The translations under genes and the position numbers were made by a program. Positions 16,022 to 24,422 of a stretch of DNA of 64,000 nucleotides are shown one piece after another. Below the pieces are notes generated by a model that saw nothing but the letters and a program-made list of their open reading frames with translations, was not told the DNA's origin and ran no database searches. The first letter of the stretch is position 1, and each line of letters begins with the position of its first letter. The DNA is from PALSA-693 sp963729695 (GTDB lineage Bacteria; Actinomycetota; Acidimicrobiia; Acidimicrobiales; Palsa-688), in NCBI GenBank assembly GCA_963729695.1, contig CAVSOT010000005.1, positions 1 through 64,000 on the forward strand, read 5' to 3'.

Positions 16022-17110
16022 TTGCTCAATATCGATGAACTCGGGATCTTTGACGGCGATGGCCACGTGATGGAGGAGACCGCCGGGATCATCGCGCTGC
16101 TGCCAGACGGCTATAGCGACACGATCTCGCTCAAGGGGATCGCCGACAACGTCGGCGGTCTGTTCCCCGGCAGCCCCCCTTCGGGGGTGGTGTTGGCCCG
16201 ACCCCCCGAAGGATCGTCGGAGCGGTCAGGCCCGGAAGGGTGGGCCACGTTCATGGACGACTTGAAGATCCAAAGCGCCGTGTTGTACCCCACCGTCGGC
16301 CTTTCGCATGGTTTCATCGTCGACCTCGACATGGCGATCGCCACGGCGCGCGCCTACAACGACTGGCTGGCCTCCCGATACCTTCCGGACCGCCGCCTGA
16401 AGGGTATGGCCCTCATCCCGCTTCAAGAACCGGACGCCGCAGTCGACGAGCTGCGACGGGCGGTGACGGAGCTGGGTTTCCTGGGCGGGGTGCTCCCGGC
16501 CACGGGGCCCAAGATGCATCTGGGAGCCAAGCAGTTCTGGCCGATCTACGAAGAGGCGTCGCGACTCGAATGCCCGCTGGCCGTGCACGGCGGCATCCAC
16601 ACGGGAATCGGGCTGGAAACCGTCAACGTCTACGCCATGCACAACGCCCTGGGCCACCCCATCTCCCAGGCGCTCGCCTTCGGCGCCATGATCTATAACG
16701 GCATCTTCGACCGGTATCCGAACCTTCGGGTGGCCTATCTCGAGGGCGGTCTCGGGTGGGTCTTCATGGTCCTGGAGCGTCTCTCCGCCTCGTACAAGGC
16801 CTTCATCCCCTTTGACCCTCGCAAGGAGTACATCCAGCTCGATCCGAATGAATCGGTAAGCGATTACATCGTCAAGCGGATCGAAGAAGGTCGTATCACG
16901 TTCGGTATTGAAGGCGACGAGCCTGCTCTCAGCGCGGCTATCTCCCTGGTCGGTGAGACTCCATTCATGTTCTCGTCTGATTTTCCCCATGAGGTGAACC
17001 GGGCCACCATCCGTCACGAGCTCGAGGAGTTGCTCGAAGCGGACAACGTCAGCGATAGTGCAAAAGTTGGCATCCTGCGCGACAACGCCCGCAGGTTCTA
17101 CCGGTGTTGA
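16022..17110 (+). CDS. Amidohydrolase-2 family protein
   Basis: A 362-residue ACMSD-like TIM-barrel enzyme. The metal motif DGDGHVMEE lies at the very N-terminus (D13, H15), a mid-barrel His occurs in AVHGGIH, and SSDFPHE gives the C-terminal Asp (D320) and His (H323). TTG at 16022 is chosen because GAGGGA is correctly spaced upstream and the length then fits the family; the open frame extends further only through the region of the binding-protein relic. The stop overlaps the following SDR start, indicating coupling. A decarboxylase or hydrolase role is inferred from the family. Confidence 0.88.
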   Translation: MLNIDELGIFDGDGHVMEETAGIIALLPDGYSDTISLKGIADNVGGLFPGSPPSGVVLARPPEGSSERSGPEGWATFMDDLKIQSAVLYPTVGLSHGFIVDLDMAIATARAYNDWLASRYLPDRRLKGMALIPLQEPDAAVDELRRAVTELGFLGGVLPATGPKMHLGAKQFWPIYEEASRLECPLAVHGGIHTGIGLETVNVYAMHNALGHPISQALAFGAMIYNGIFDRYPNLRVAYLEGGLGWVFMVLERLSASYKAFIPFDPRKEYIQLDPNESVSDYIVKRIEEGRITFGIEGDEPALSAAISLVGETPFMFSSDFPHEVNRATIRHELEELLEADNVSDSAKVGILRDNARRFYRC

Positions 17111-18090
17111 CGCCGGAACGCGATCCCGAGAGGCTCGAGTTCGATGGGGACGTGATCATCGTTACCGGCGCCGGTGGCGGTATGGGCCGGGTGCACGCCA
17201 TCGACCTCGCCCGCCGGGGTGCCCGGGTCGTGGTCAACGACCTCGGTGGCAGCCCCTTCGGGGGTAGTGAGGACCCGAGCCTGGCCGAGGCCGTCGTCGA
17301 AGAGATCCGCGCCTTTGGCGGCGAGGCGATCCCTAATACCCGGTCGGTCGCCGATGCCGAGGGCGCCGCCAGTGTGACCGAAGCGGCGATCCACCAGTGG
17401 GGCCGCCTGGACGCCGTGGTGTCCAACGCCGCCATTGCCCAGAACACCCCCTTCGACGAAATGACCCTCGCCGAGGTGGACGCGGTGCTCGATGTCAACC
17501 TGCGCGGCAGCATCGCGGTGATGCACCCAGCGTACAAGGCGATGAAGGCCGGTGGCGGCGGGCGCATCGTCGCGGTGACGTCGACAGCCGGCCTGCTCGG
17601 CGCGTTCGGCATGACCGGCTATGCCGCATCGAAGACTGGGCTCTTGGGCCTGGTGCGCACGCTGGCGCTCGAGGGGGCGGCGCACGGGATCCAGGCCAAC
17701 CTGATCGCGCCGGGCGCGTCGGGAACCCGTATGTCCGAGGCGTTAGCCGCCCAGCGCGCCCAACGGGGAGACCTTCCCGCGGTGGTGGACAAACTCCCAG
17801 ACGAGATGTTTCGGCGCCTGGCGCCAGAGGTGATCACCCCCATGGTGGTCGCACTGGCCCACCGGTCCTGTCCCTTTACGGCGCAGATCATGTGGGCCTG
17901 GGCGGGAGCGTACGGCCGGGCGAGCGTGATGCTCAACCGGGGGTGGTCGTCGGGCGGGGGAGCCACCGCCGAGGACGTCGTCGCCCACTGGGACGAGATC
18001 TGCAGTCTTGCTACCGCCGAGGATGCAGAGCCCGACGTCACCGCCTATGCGATGCGGACGATGCCAGCACTGTTGGGTAACCAGGGTTAG
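17104..18090 (+). CDS. SDR, multifunctional-enzyme-type 3-hydroxyacyl-CoA dehydrogenase-like
   Basis: A 328-residue SDR with VTGAGGGMGR at the cofactor site, VVNDLGGSPFGG (typical of the HSD17B4/MFE-2 subgroup, where a longer loop follows beta 2), SNAA, a Ser in VTSTAG and GYAASK at the active site. The long C-terminal part (LAHRSCPFTAQIMWAWAGAYGR) is also characteristic of this subgroup. Members oxidise (3R)-hydroxyacyl-CoA or related hydroxyl groups in beta-oxidation-like side-chain degradation. The GTG start overlaps the amidohydrolase end by seven bases. Confidence 0.9.
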   Translation: MLTPERDPERLEFDGDVIIVTGAGGGMGRVHAIDLARRGARVVVNDLGGSPFGGSEDPSLAEAVVEEIRAFGGEAIPNTRSVADAEGAASVTEAAIHQWGRLDAVVSNAAIAQNTPFDEMTLAEVDAVLDVNLRGSIAVMHPAYKAMKAGGGGRIVAVTSTAGLLGAFGMTGYAASKTGLLGLVRTLALEGAAHGIQANLIAPGASGTRMSEALAAQRAQRGDLPAVVDKLPDEMFRRLAPEVITPMVVALAHRSCPFTAQIMWAWAGAYGRASVMLNRGWSSGGGATAEDVVAHWDEICSLATAEDAEPDVTAYAMRTMPALLGNQG

Positions 18091-18141
18091 GGACCTGAGG
18101 CGGCACTGCACGCGTTGTGCCGGTAAAGAGAGGAAGTGGAG

Positions 18142-18930
18142 ATGCCAGGTCGTATTGAGGGCACGGTTGCCGTCGTGAGTGGTGCGGGCTCGAGCGGCCC
18201 CGGCATCGGCGTCGGCAAGGCGACGGCGATCCTGTTCGCCCAGGAGGGCGCGCGCGTGGTTCTCGTCGACAAGTTCGAGGACCGAGCAAGGGAAACCCTC
18301 ACGCAGGTCAACGATGACGGTGGCGAAGGGTTCGTCGTGGTCGCCGACATCACCGAACCTGCGGCCTGCCAGCGGATCGTGGACGAGGCCGTGGCCCACT
18401 ACGGCACCGTCGACAGTCTCGTCAACGTTGCCCACTTCGCTCCTCAGCTGGGCTTGCTCGACACCAGTCCCGATGTCTACCACCAGGTCATAGCGGTCAA
18501 CGTGACCGCCGCATTCATGCTCGCCAAGGCCGCGATCCCCGTCATGATCCAGCATGGCGGCGGGGCCATTGTCAACATCACGTCCGTGGCCGCCCTGCGC
18601 GGGACCGGCGTCTCTTTGACGGCTTACGCGACCTCCAAGGCCGCGCTCGTCGGCATGATGAACGACATCGCCTGCGCGTACGGGCCCCAGGGGATCCGGG
18701 TTAACTCCATCGCGCCCGGCCACGTCCACACCCCGATGCGGGATGCCGGCGTCGCCGAGCGCGGCCTTGACCCAGAGATGGTCGACATGGGCGACAGGAC
18801 CGCGTTGGGCTTCGAGGGCGACGGCTGGGACGTGGCCCGGGCTGCCCTCTTTCTCGTCAGCCCCGATGCCCGCTACATCACCGCAGTCCATCTCCCGGTT
18901 GACGGCGGTGCAAGCGCCCGAATGCCGTGA
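18142..18930 (+). CDS. SDR family oxidoreductase with expanded glycine loop
   Basis: A 262-residue SDR. Its cofactor loop SGAGSSGPGIGVGKA is longer than usual and resembles that of the SDR at 6593. The active site is TAYATSK and the end PVDGGA is typical. The N-terminal VNVAHFAP replaces the usual NNAG, so the Asn is conserved only in modified context. ATG at 18142 is preferred over GTG at 18136 because AGGAAG then has suitable spacing. It is the third gene of the TetR-linked set. Confidence 0.88.
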   Translation: MPGRIEGTVAVVSGAGSSGPGIGVGKATAILFAQEGARVVLVDKFEDRARETLTQVNDDGGEGFVVVADITEPAACQRIVDEAVAHYGTVDSLVNVAHFAPQLGLLDTSPDVYHQVIAVNVTAAFMLAKAAIPVMIQHGGGAIVNITSVAALRGTGVSLTAYATSKAALVGMMNDIACAYGPQGIRVNSIAPGHVHTPMRDAGVAERGLDPEMVDMGDRTALGFEGDGWDVARAALFLVSPDARYITAVHLPVDGGASARMP

Positions 18931-18970
18931 CCAGGTGCCAAGAATGGTTCCGACCTGACAGGAGAGTTTG

Positions 18971-19585
18971 ATGAGCAAGTTGATCTATTTGATCAAGCGA
19001 AAAGACGGCATTACCCGCGAGGAGTTCGTCGACGCTTACGCCAACCACCACGTCTTCCACGCCCTTCGCACGTGCGTCTTCATCGACGGGTATACGCTGA
19101 ACTTCACCGACATGGTCGATCCCGGACCCGGAGGACCGGACTCGATAAGCGAGATCTGGACGCGCGACGTTGCCGCCTTTCTCGATCCTTCAGGGGGTTT
19201 CACGAGCGCGGAGGACCGGATTGAGCTCATGACCTTCTTTGGCACGTTCGCCGGCGCGCTCTTGCGGTACTCGGTGGACGAGAAGCTGGTGCTCGGCGAC
19301 TGGTCGTCGGGGGAGCTTCGGAGGCGTACACCCGGTGTAAAGCGGATCTCGTTCCACACAGGAGAGTCGCGTCCTCCGATCACCCCGGGGTTGACCCGGG
19401 TGGTCGAGCAGCGGGTCCTCGAGGTATTCCCCAAATGGCCGTCTCCGGAGATCGATGCGCCGGTTGTCGATGCATTCGTGTGTGAATGGGCTCCGACGGT
19501 GGACGACTTCACTCCACTCTCCGCGCCGGCCTACTTGACGGGCGAGTATCCCCAACGAGACTTGGATGCAGCAGTTATTCGCTGA
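18971..19585 (+). CDS. EthD-domain / dimeric alpha-beta barrel protein
   Basis: A 204-residue protein with an EthD-like opening, KLIYLIKRKDGITREEFVD, followed by a conserved H-H pair (ANHHVFH) and aromatic strands. A second, more degenerate barrel repeat follows in the C-terminal half. EthD proteins are small dimeric ferredoxin-like barrels associated with P450 (ETBE degradation) and with polyketide or aromatic cyclases and decarboxylases. The ATG at 18971 follows AGGAGA. It lies between an SDR and the second amidohydrolase. The function is not assignable beyond the fold. Confidence 0.75.
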   Translation: MSKLIYLIKRKDGITREEFVDAYANHHVFHALRTCVFIDGYTLNFTDMVDPGPGGPDSISEIWTRDVAAFLDPSGGFTSAEDRIELMTFFGTFAGALLRYSVDEKLVLGDWSSGELRRRTPGVKRISFHTGESRPPITPGLTRVVEQRVLEVFPKWPSPEIDAPVVDAFVCEWAPTVDDFTPLSAPAYLTGEYPQRDLDAAVIR

Positions 19586-19669
19586 CGGCCCTGGGGGTGC
19601 GGAGTCGACACGGATTCTGGCGCAATCCTCCGCATTTCCCCACTAACTACTGCTCACGGGAGTTTCATC

Positions 19670-20962
19670 ATGCAATCCACCCAGGCCGACGAGCGGGCCT
19701 TGATCGTATCGTCGGACGGGCACGTCGTCGCCGATATGCCTGCTTACCGTCCGTACCTGCCCAGTCGCTACCACGACGAGTTCGACGCGTTCTGCGAGAT
19801 CTATCAACGAGACGGTATGCGGCTCGGAGATCCCCGCCACCTCAGCCAGCGAACTGATCCCGAGGTCGTTGCTGATTGGAGAAGGTCGGTCATCGAGACG
19901 CACCGCCTGGAGGGTCGCAGTGATCCGATGAAGCGCTTCGTCGAGCTCGACGGCCAGGGTGTCGCGGCCGAGGTGCTGTTCCCGGACCTGGGTCTCCCGT
20001 TCGACCTCTTCCTGCCCTTCGATGCCGGAATCCGGGGCTACACGCGACCGCCGGAGCTCTTCGACGTGGGTAATAAAGCGCACAACCGCTGGTTGGCGGA
20101 CTTCTGCAGCACGGCACCCCACCGCTTCGTGGGACTCGCCGTGTTGAGTTTCGACGACGTCGAAGTGACCGTGGCCGAGATCCGCCAGGCGAAGAAGAAC
20201 GGCCTGCGCGGCTTCGTGCTGCCCATGGCCGACGACGACCGGCCGTTCTTCCATGAGAGCTTCGAGCCGATCTGGAACGTTCTCGAGGAACTCGATATGC
20301 CCGTTGTCGGCCACCCAGCCCTCTCCTCGACCACCAACCGTAGCTTGGTGCGACCGGCGCCCCACCCCGCTTCCCAGCTGGCCCTCATGAGCGCACAAAC
20401 CTTCTTCCACTGCCACCAGATTCTGCCCCATTTCATCTGGGGTGGGGTGTTGGAGCGTCACCCGAAACTCCAGCTGGTTCTCACCGAAATGGGCTCAGGA
20501 TGGGTGATCTCGGCGCTGGCGAACATGGACTACTCCTGGGAAGGCGGCTACCTCCGCAGCGACATCCGTGACTTCCTGCCCCACAAGCCCTCGGAATATT
20601 TCCGCCGCCAGGTCCACCTCGGCTCCTCGCTCTTTTCGTTGGCTGAGGCCAAGGCGCGCCACGAGATCGGCGTGGACAAGATGATGGTGGGCGTCGACTA
20701 TCCGCACCACGAGGGCACCTGGGCTGCCGGCCCGGGCACAAGGGCCTACCTGAGAGCAACTCTCGGTGAGGCAGGTGTGTCTCCCGAGGAGGCGCGCCTT
20801 ATGGTTGGCGGCAACGCGGTGGGCTTGTGGGACCTCGACCGCGACGAGCTGCACAAGGTCGCCGATGCAGTCGGGCCGGCAATCCAGGAGATCCTGATGC
20901 CCCCCTCGGAGGAGCACTACCCGCGCGGTGACGTCCACAAGCCCCTGACGTCGGTGTTTTGA
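19670..20962 (+). CDS. Amidohydrolase-2 family protein
   Basis: A 430-residue ACMSD-type metal-dependent enzyme with N-terminal SSDGHVVAD (D16, H18), HNRWLADFC, the central PVVGHPAL His and the C-terminal VDYPHHEGTW motif. It belongs to the same subgroup as the genes at 34889 and 59176, which share YRPYL..., HNRW and the final PxxxxYP-like tail. It ends the TetR-divergent operon and converges with the BVMO with 12 bp between stops. Confidence 0.92.
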   Translation: MQSTQADERALIVSSDGHVVADMPAYRPYLPSRYHDEFDAFCEIYQRDGMRLGDPRHLSQRTDPEVVADWRRSVIETHRLEGRSDPMKRFVELDGQGVAAEVLFPDLGLPFDLFLPFDAGIRGYTRPPELFDVGNKAHNRWLADFCSTAPHRFVGLAVLSFDDVEVTVAEIRQAKKNGLRGFVLPMADDDRPFFHESFEPIWNVLEELDMPVVGHPALSSTTNRSLVRPAPHPASQLALMSAQTFFHCHQILPHFIWGGVLERHPKLQLVLTEMGSGWVISALANMDYSWEGGYLRSDIRDFLPHKPSEYFRRQVHLGSSLFSLAEAKARHEIGVDKMMVGVDYPHHEGTWAAGPGTRAYLRATLGEAGVSPEEARLMVGGNAVGLWDLDRDELHKVADAVGPAIQEILMPPSEEHYPRGDVHKPLTSVF

Positions 20963-20974
20963 CGTCTCGCCGCC

Positions 20975-22673
20975 TCAGGAGGTCAGTTCCACCACCTGCT
21001 CGGTGCCTTCGGGTGTCTCATCGAGATGGTTAGGAGCGCGGTACTCCTCGACCCCGTGGCGACTGGTCAGCACGAACCCCGAGTACCCCGATCGGGCTAC
21101 CTCGTCACAGGTCTCACGATAACGACCGACACCACCGACGTAGGGCATGAAAACCTCTGGTTTTCCCGGGATGTTGGCGCCGATGTACCACGAACGGGCC
21201 TTCATGTAGAGCGTTCCGGAAGCGACCTCGTGGACGTGGGACACCCACTCGGTCTGCGCCTCGACGGTCGCCTCTATCGCCGCGTGACCTGACCCGGCAA
21301 GGTCCTCGATGCACCGGGCGATCCATTCGATGTGTTGCTCGATGGACACCACCATGTTGCTCAGGACAGAGGGGCTGCCGGGTCCGGTCACGATGAACAG
21401 GTTGGGGAAGCCAGCAACCATGAGGCCGAGATAGGTTTGCGGTCCTCCTGCCCATTCATCCGCTAGCCGCACGCCATCACGGCCGACGATCTCGATTCGC
21501 GACAGCGCCCCCGTCATGGCGTCGAATCCGGTTGCGAAGATCAGACTGTCGAGCGGGTAGTCGGCCTTGGTCGTACGAAGTCCCCGCTCGTAGAGACCTT
21601 CGATCGACTCGGACCGCAGGTCGACGAGGGTTACGTTGCTTCTGTTGAAGGTCTCGTAGTAGCTCGTGTCCTTGCAGATCCGCTTTGCACCCATCGGATA
21701 GTCCCTGGGACTGAGCAGCTCCGCCACCTCGCGGTCGCCCACGACGTCACGTATCTTTCCGCGCGTGAAATTCCACGACCACCGCGTTCGACGCCTCATT
21801 GACGAGGAGGTCGTTGAAGGTGAACTGCATAGCGGTGCCCCCGATGTCCCACGCCTGCTCCAATATGACCAGGCGTTCCTCGTCGTCGACGTCGAAGACG
21901 CCGCCGGTGGGGCGGGGACCAACCACCCCGCCGGGCGTGTGGCGCGCCGCTTCTCGTCGGGCTGGATATGTAGCCTTGACGTCCGCTACTCGCTGGGGAT
22001 CGAGGGGAGCATCGCGAGCCGGGATGCTGAAGTTCGCTGTTCGCTGGAATACGACGACTTGATCGGCCTCCTGGGCGACGACCGGGATGGCTTGAATTCC
22101 TGAGGACCCGGTTCCAATGACGCCAACCCTCTGGCCCGCGAAGTCGACCGGTCCCGGCCATCGTCCGGTGTGATAGATCTCCCCTTGGAAGAGCTCAGTC
22201 CCCGGAAGGTCGGGGCTTTGGGCGGACGAGAGGCAGCCCGTGGCCATCACGCAGAACCGGGCGGTGACCGAATCGCCGCGGTCGGTGCGTACCCCCCACC
22301 TGTGCGTGGCCGGGTCGTAGGCCGCGGCGAGGACCCGAGTCTCGAACCGGATGTCAGGACGGAGACCGAAACGGTCCGCTACGTGCCGAAGATAGCTGAG
22401 AATCTCCGGCTGGGTCGCATACCGAGATGACCACGCCCAGTCCTGTTGGAGTTCGGGTGAAAACGAGTAGCTGTAGTCCAGGCTTTCGACGTCGCACCGA
22501 GCGCCGGGATAACGGTTCCAATACCACGTACCGCCCACGTCGGGTCCGGCTTCGTAGAGCCGTACTGAGCGCCCGGACGAGCGGAGCTTGTAGAGGGCAT
22601 AGAGGCCGGCAAAACCTGCGCCTACGACGACGACATCGTAATCATCGTGGTCGCTCGCTCTACTGGCGCTCAT
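20975..22673 (-). pseudogene. Baeyer-Villiger-type flavin monooxygenase, frameshifted
   Basis: The N-terminal part (22673 to about 21770) has GAGFAG (residues 18-23), GGTWYWNRYPGARCD, the BVMO fingerprint FQGEIYHTGRWP and GTGSSGIQ as the NADPH loop. The C-terminal part (from about 21775 to 20975) continues in a different frame with RGKIRDVVGD, YPMGAKR, FATGFDAMTG and the terminal FMPYVGGVGRYRE. One extra base near 21769 restores a single BVMO of about 565 residues. Both parts are well conserved, so this is a recent frameshift or a sequencing error. The start has GAGAGGAA upstream. BVMOs insert oxygen next to a ketone to give esters or lactones. Confidence 0.85.
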
Positions 22674-22977
22674 GGGTGTGTTCCTCTCGAAGGTGGGAAG
22701 AATCGTCGTGCAGATCGATGGTTGTTTGCTTGGTTAACTGATCCGAGTATATCAGTGGCCAGAGCGTGGCCCCAACGAGATCCGAATGCTGCTCGCCGAT
22801 CACGGAGAGACTCCGCCCGGCGAGCCACTATCGCCCAGGGCCTCCGACGTGCGACCGCTGTTCAGGATTCCATTGTGAGCTATCACCATGTGGCTCATCT
22901 GGAGCCGTTCGTGTTAGCGGATCTATGATCAACTGTCTTCGGGTCTCATAGAGCTCTGTCAGCGCGGCAGCAGCGGC
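22674..22977. other. Intergenic region upstream of BVMO
   Basis: About 300 bases without a gene, between the BVMO start and the end of the membrane-protein gene. It contains a 6-8-6 inverted repeat at 22737-22756 and otherwise no clear structure. Confidence 0.5.
22737..22756. promoter_or_regulatory. ACTGAT-N8-ATCAGT inverted repeat upstream of BVMO
   Basis: This perfect 6-bp inverted repeat with an 8-bp spacer is about 64-83 bp upstream of the minus-strand BVMO start. It is a candidate operator; the TetR protein at 15115 is one possible ligand, but this is speculation. Confidence 0.35.
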
Positions 22978-23466
22978 CTAGCCGGTTACGGTGACGAGGA
23001 ACAGCCAGGCGTTGACGACGCCACCGAGAAGACTCGTCAGGACCGCAGGGATCAGCCAGTACAAACCGCCTCCGGTCTTGGCTAGCAAAGTGACGCCAGC
23101 GACAGCCACGATGACCGCCGTAATCGTGTTCGGGGAAAACTTCTCGATATATCGGGCCACGCCCTTATCTGCACTATGACCCGCTCTGCGATCCAACACG
23201 AGCAGGGTTACGCCTGAGACGACCGCTATCGCCACTAGCTCCCAGCCGAGAGCCACAGACGGCTGGGGCGCCACCAGGAGAACTGCGATGAGCACGGAGA
23301 CCATGAACAGCACCAGAGTCTGAGCAGCCCGGGTACGAAGGCTCGTCGATGCCGCGAGCGCGGGCCCCTTGACCGAGACCGCCACGAAAAGAAGTCCGGT
23401 TAGCGCACCGGCGACCGCGGCGAGCGCCTCGCCGAAGTCGATCCACATCGCCCTCGTGTAACCCAC
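22978..23466 (-). CDS. Small integral membrane protein
   Basis: A 162-residue protein with four to five predicted transmembrane segments: FGEALAAVAGALTGLLFVAVSV, then AAQTLVLFMVSVLIAVLLVA, WELVAIAVVSGVTLLVL, ITAVIVAVAGVTLL and a C-terminal WLIPAVLTSLLGGVVNAWLFLV helix pair. Similar proteins are common and uncharacterised in actinobacteria. GTG at 23466 is selected because of GGAGGT upstream; a longer frame lacks a ribosome site. It appears to be monocistronic. Confidence 0.75.
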   Translation of the reverse strand: MGYTRAMWIDFGEALAAVAGALTGLLFVAVSVKGPALAASTSLRTRAAQTLVLFMVSVLIAVLLVAPQPSVALGWELVAIAVVSGVTLLVLDRRAGHSADKGVARYIEKFSPNTITAVIVAVAGVTLLAKTGGGLYWLIPAVLTSLLGGVVNAWLFLVTVTG

Positions 23467-23669
23467 CCTGACGACCTCCTCTCCTGCGGGGGTGAGCCTA
23501 TTCAGCCGGAGGCTTTCTACCGGACCCGTTGCCGATCCAGATTCGGCTGCATTTCCACTCCAATGGCCATAGTGGCTAGGAGCCCGACAACCGTAGCGAT
23601 ACGCCCGCACGGACCGAACGTGTGGGCGATTGCGGGCGACCCGATCTGGTGAGGTTCTCCGCGCTCTGA

Positions 23670-23686
23670 GTGATAATCAGTATCAC
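23670..23686. promoter_or_regulatory. Fur/Zur-like palindrome (GTGATAATCAGTATCAC)
   Basis: The inner 15-mer TGATAATCAGTATCA resembles the 7-1-7 inverted repeat recognised by Fur-superfamily repressors, with one mismatch between its arms, inside an outer 6-5-6 perfect inverted repeat. No metal-uptake gene lies nearby, so the match may be chance. Confidence 0.3.
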
Positions 23687-23986
23687 CGACCGCACTTCGA
23701 ACTCTGCATCTGTGGAGTCGCTGTCCGGCCCGGTCAAAAGCGTGGTCACGCCCCTTCAGCCCGCTTTTGTCCCGAACCGGGCCGGACAACAGCTCCGCCC
23801 TCCCCACCCAGAGTACGCCTACGTCACGGTCCTTTCCTCCTGCCGACCTGTGGAAAACCTGTGAGGGCCGACCTCCGCTCCGAGGGAGCATTCGGATACC
23901 GTCATGTCGTTGCTATCAACGTGCCCAGGACCAGGTTCGGGGGGAAACGAGCCCGGCGCAGCTGGGCCGGTTTGACGACCGCTCGA

Positions 23987-24011
23987 CCCGTGGGAGAGGA
24001 GGTCCCACGGG
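23987..24011. other. Perfect 9-bp hairpin
   Basis: CCCGTGGGA and TCCCACGGG flank a 7-base loop (GAGGAGG). The loop contains an anti-SD-complementary GGAGG. It could be a terminator, a folded RNA or part of a mobile repeat. It has no T-tract. Confidence 0.5.
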
Positions 24012-24033
24012 CCGAGCCGGACGGGAGTGATGG

Positions 24034-24059
24034 TCGACAGTCGCGCAACCGACTGTCGA
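24034..24059. other. Perfect 10-bp hairpin with an outer stem
   Basis: TCGACAGTCG and CGACTGTCGA enclose a 6-base loop. An outer GGGAG (24023-24027) pairs with CTCCC (24062-24066), giving a longer bulged stem. With the hairpin 23 bp upstream it forms a compact structured element in DNA without genes. Confidence 0.5.
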
Positions 24060-24422
24060 ATCTCCCATTACCATTGAGGGCGCAAACCAGCCGTACGGAC
24101 ATTCCCTTGTCCCGAAGTTCCCAATATTTTGGGAAAGCCGCAACCCGCGGACCCGTTCGCGCCCTAAGCGACTAACGGGGGATCGACGCCTGGCCCCGCC
24201 GCCCCACGCCGACCCTCTAGAAGAGCGAGTGAGCGTGGCCCCGTTCATGAGCGTTAGCATCACGAAGCAACTTGGGACACGGGGTGGCACCCATGGCCTG
24301 GCCCACACTCGAGAAGGCCGGTATCGCTTTCCAGCCGACCGGTTCCCGTGGAGACCGGCCAATGTCTGACCGTTTTCGCTTCAGTATTTCCCCCGTACGG
24401 CGTTGATAGAGACAGGGTGGCC

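Larger units (their letters stand above)
23467..24422. other. Long intergenic region with hairpins
   Basis: About 950 bases with no recognisable gene; a 181-codon plus-strand frame here has no family signal and a biased composition. The region holds a Fur/Zur-like palindrome (23670-23686), two strong hairpins (23987-24011 and 24034-24059) and a 12-base copy of the arm sequence of the 46.9-kb array (24367-24378). Confidence 0.5.

Noticed and set aside
16178..16213. GC-rich hairpins (CCTTCGGGGG with CCCCCGAAGG)
   Set aside because: They lie inside the amidohydrolase coding sequence and encode a low-complexity loop; I see no reason to call a regulatory element.
23630..24175. 181-codon plus-strand open frame in the 950-bp gap
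   Set aside because: Arg/Pro-rich composition, no family pattern, and it spans the hairpins; more likely non-coding.
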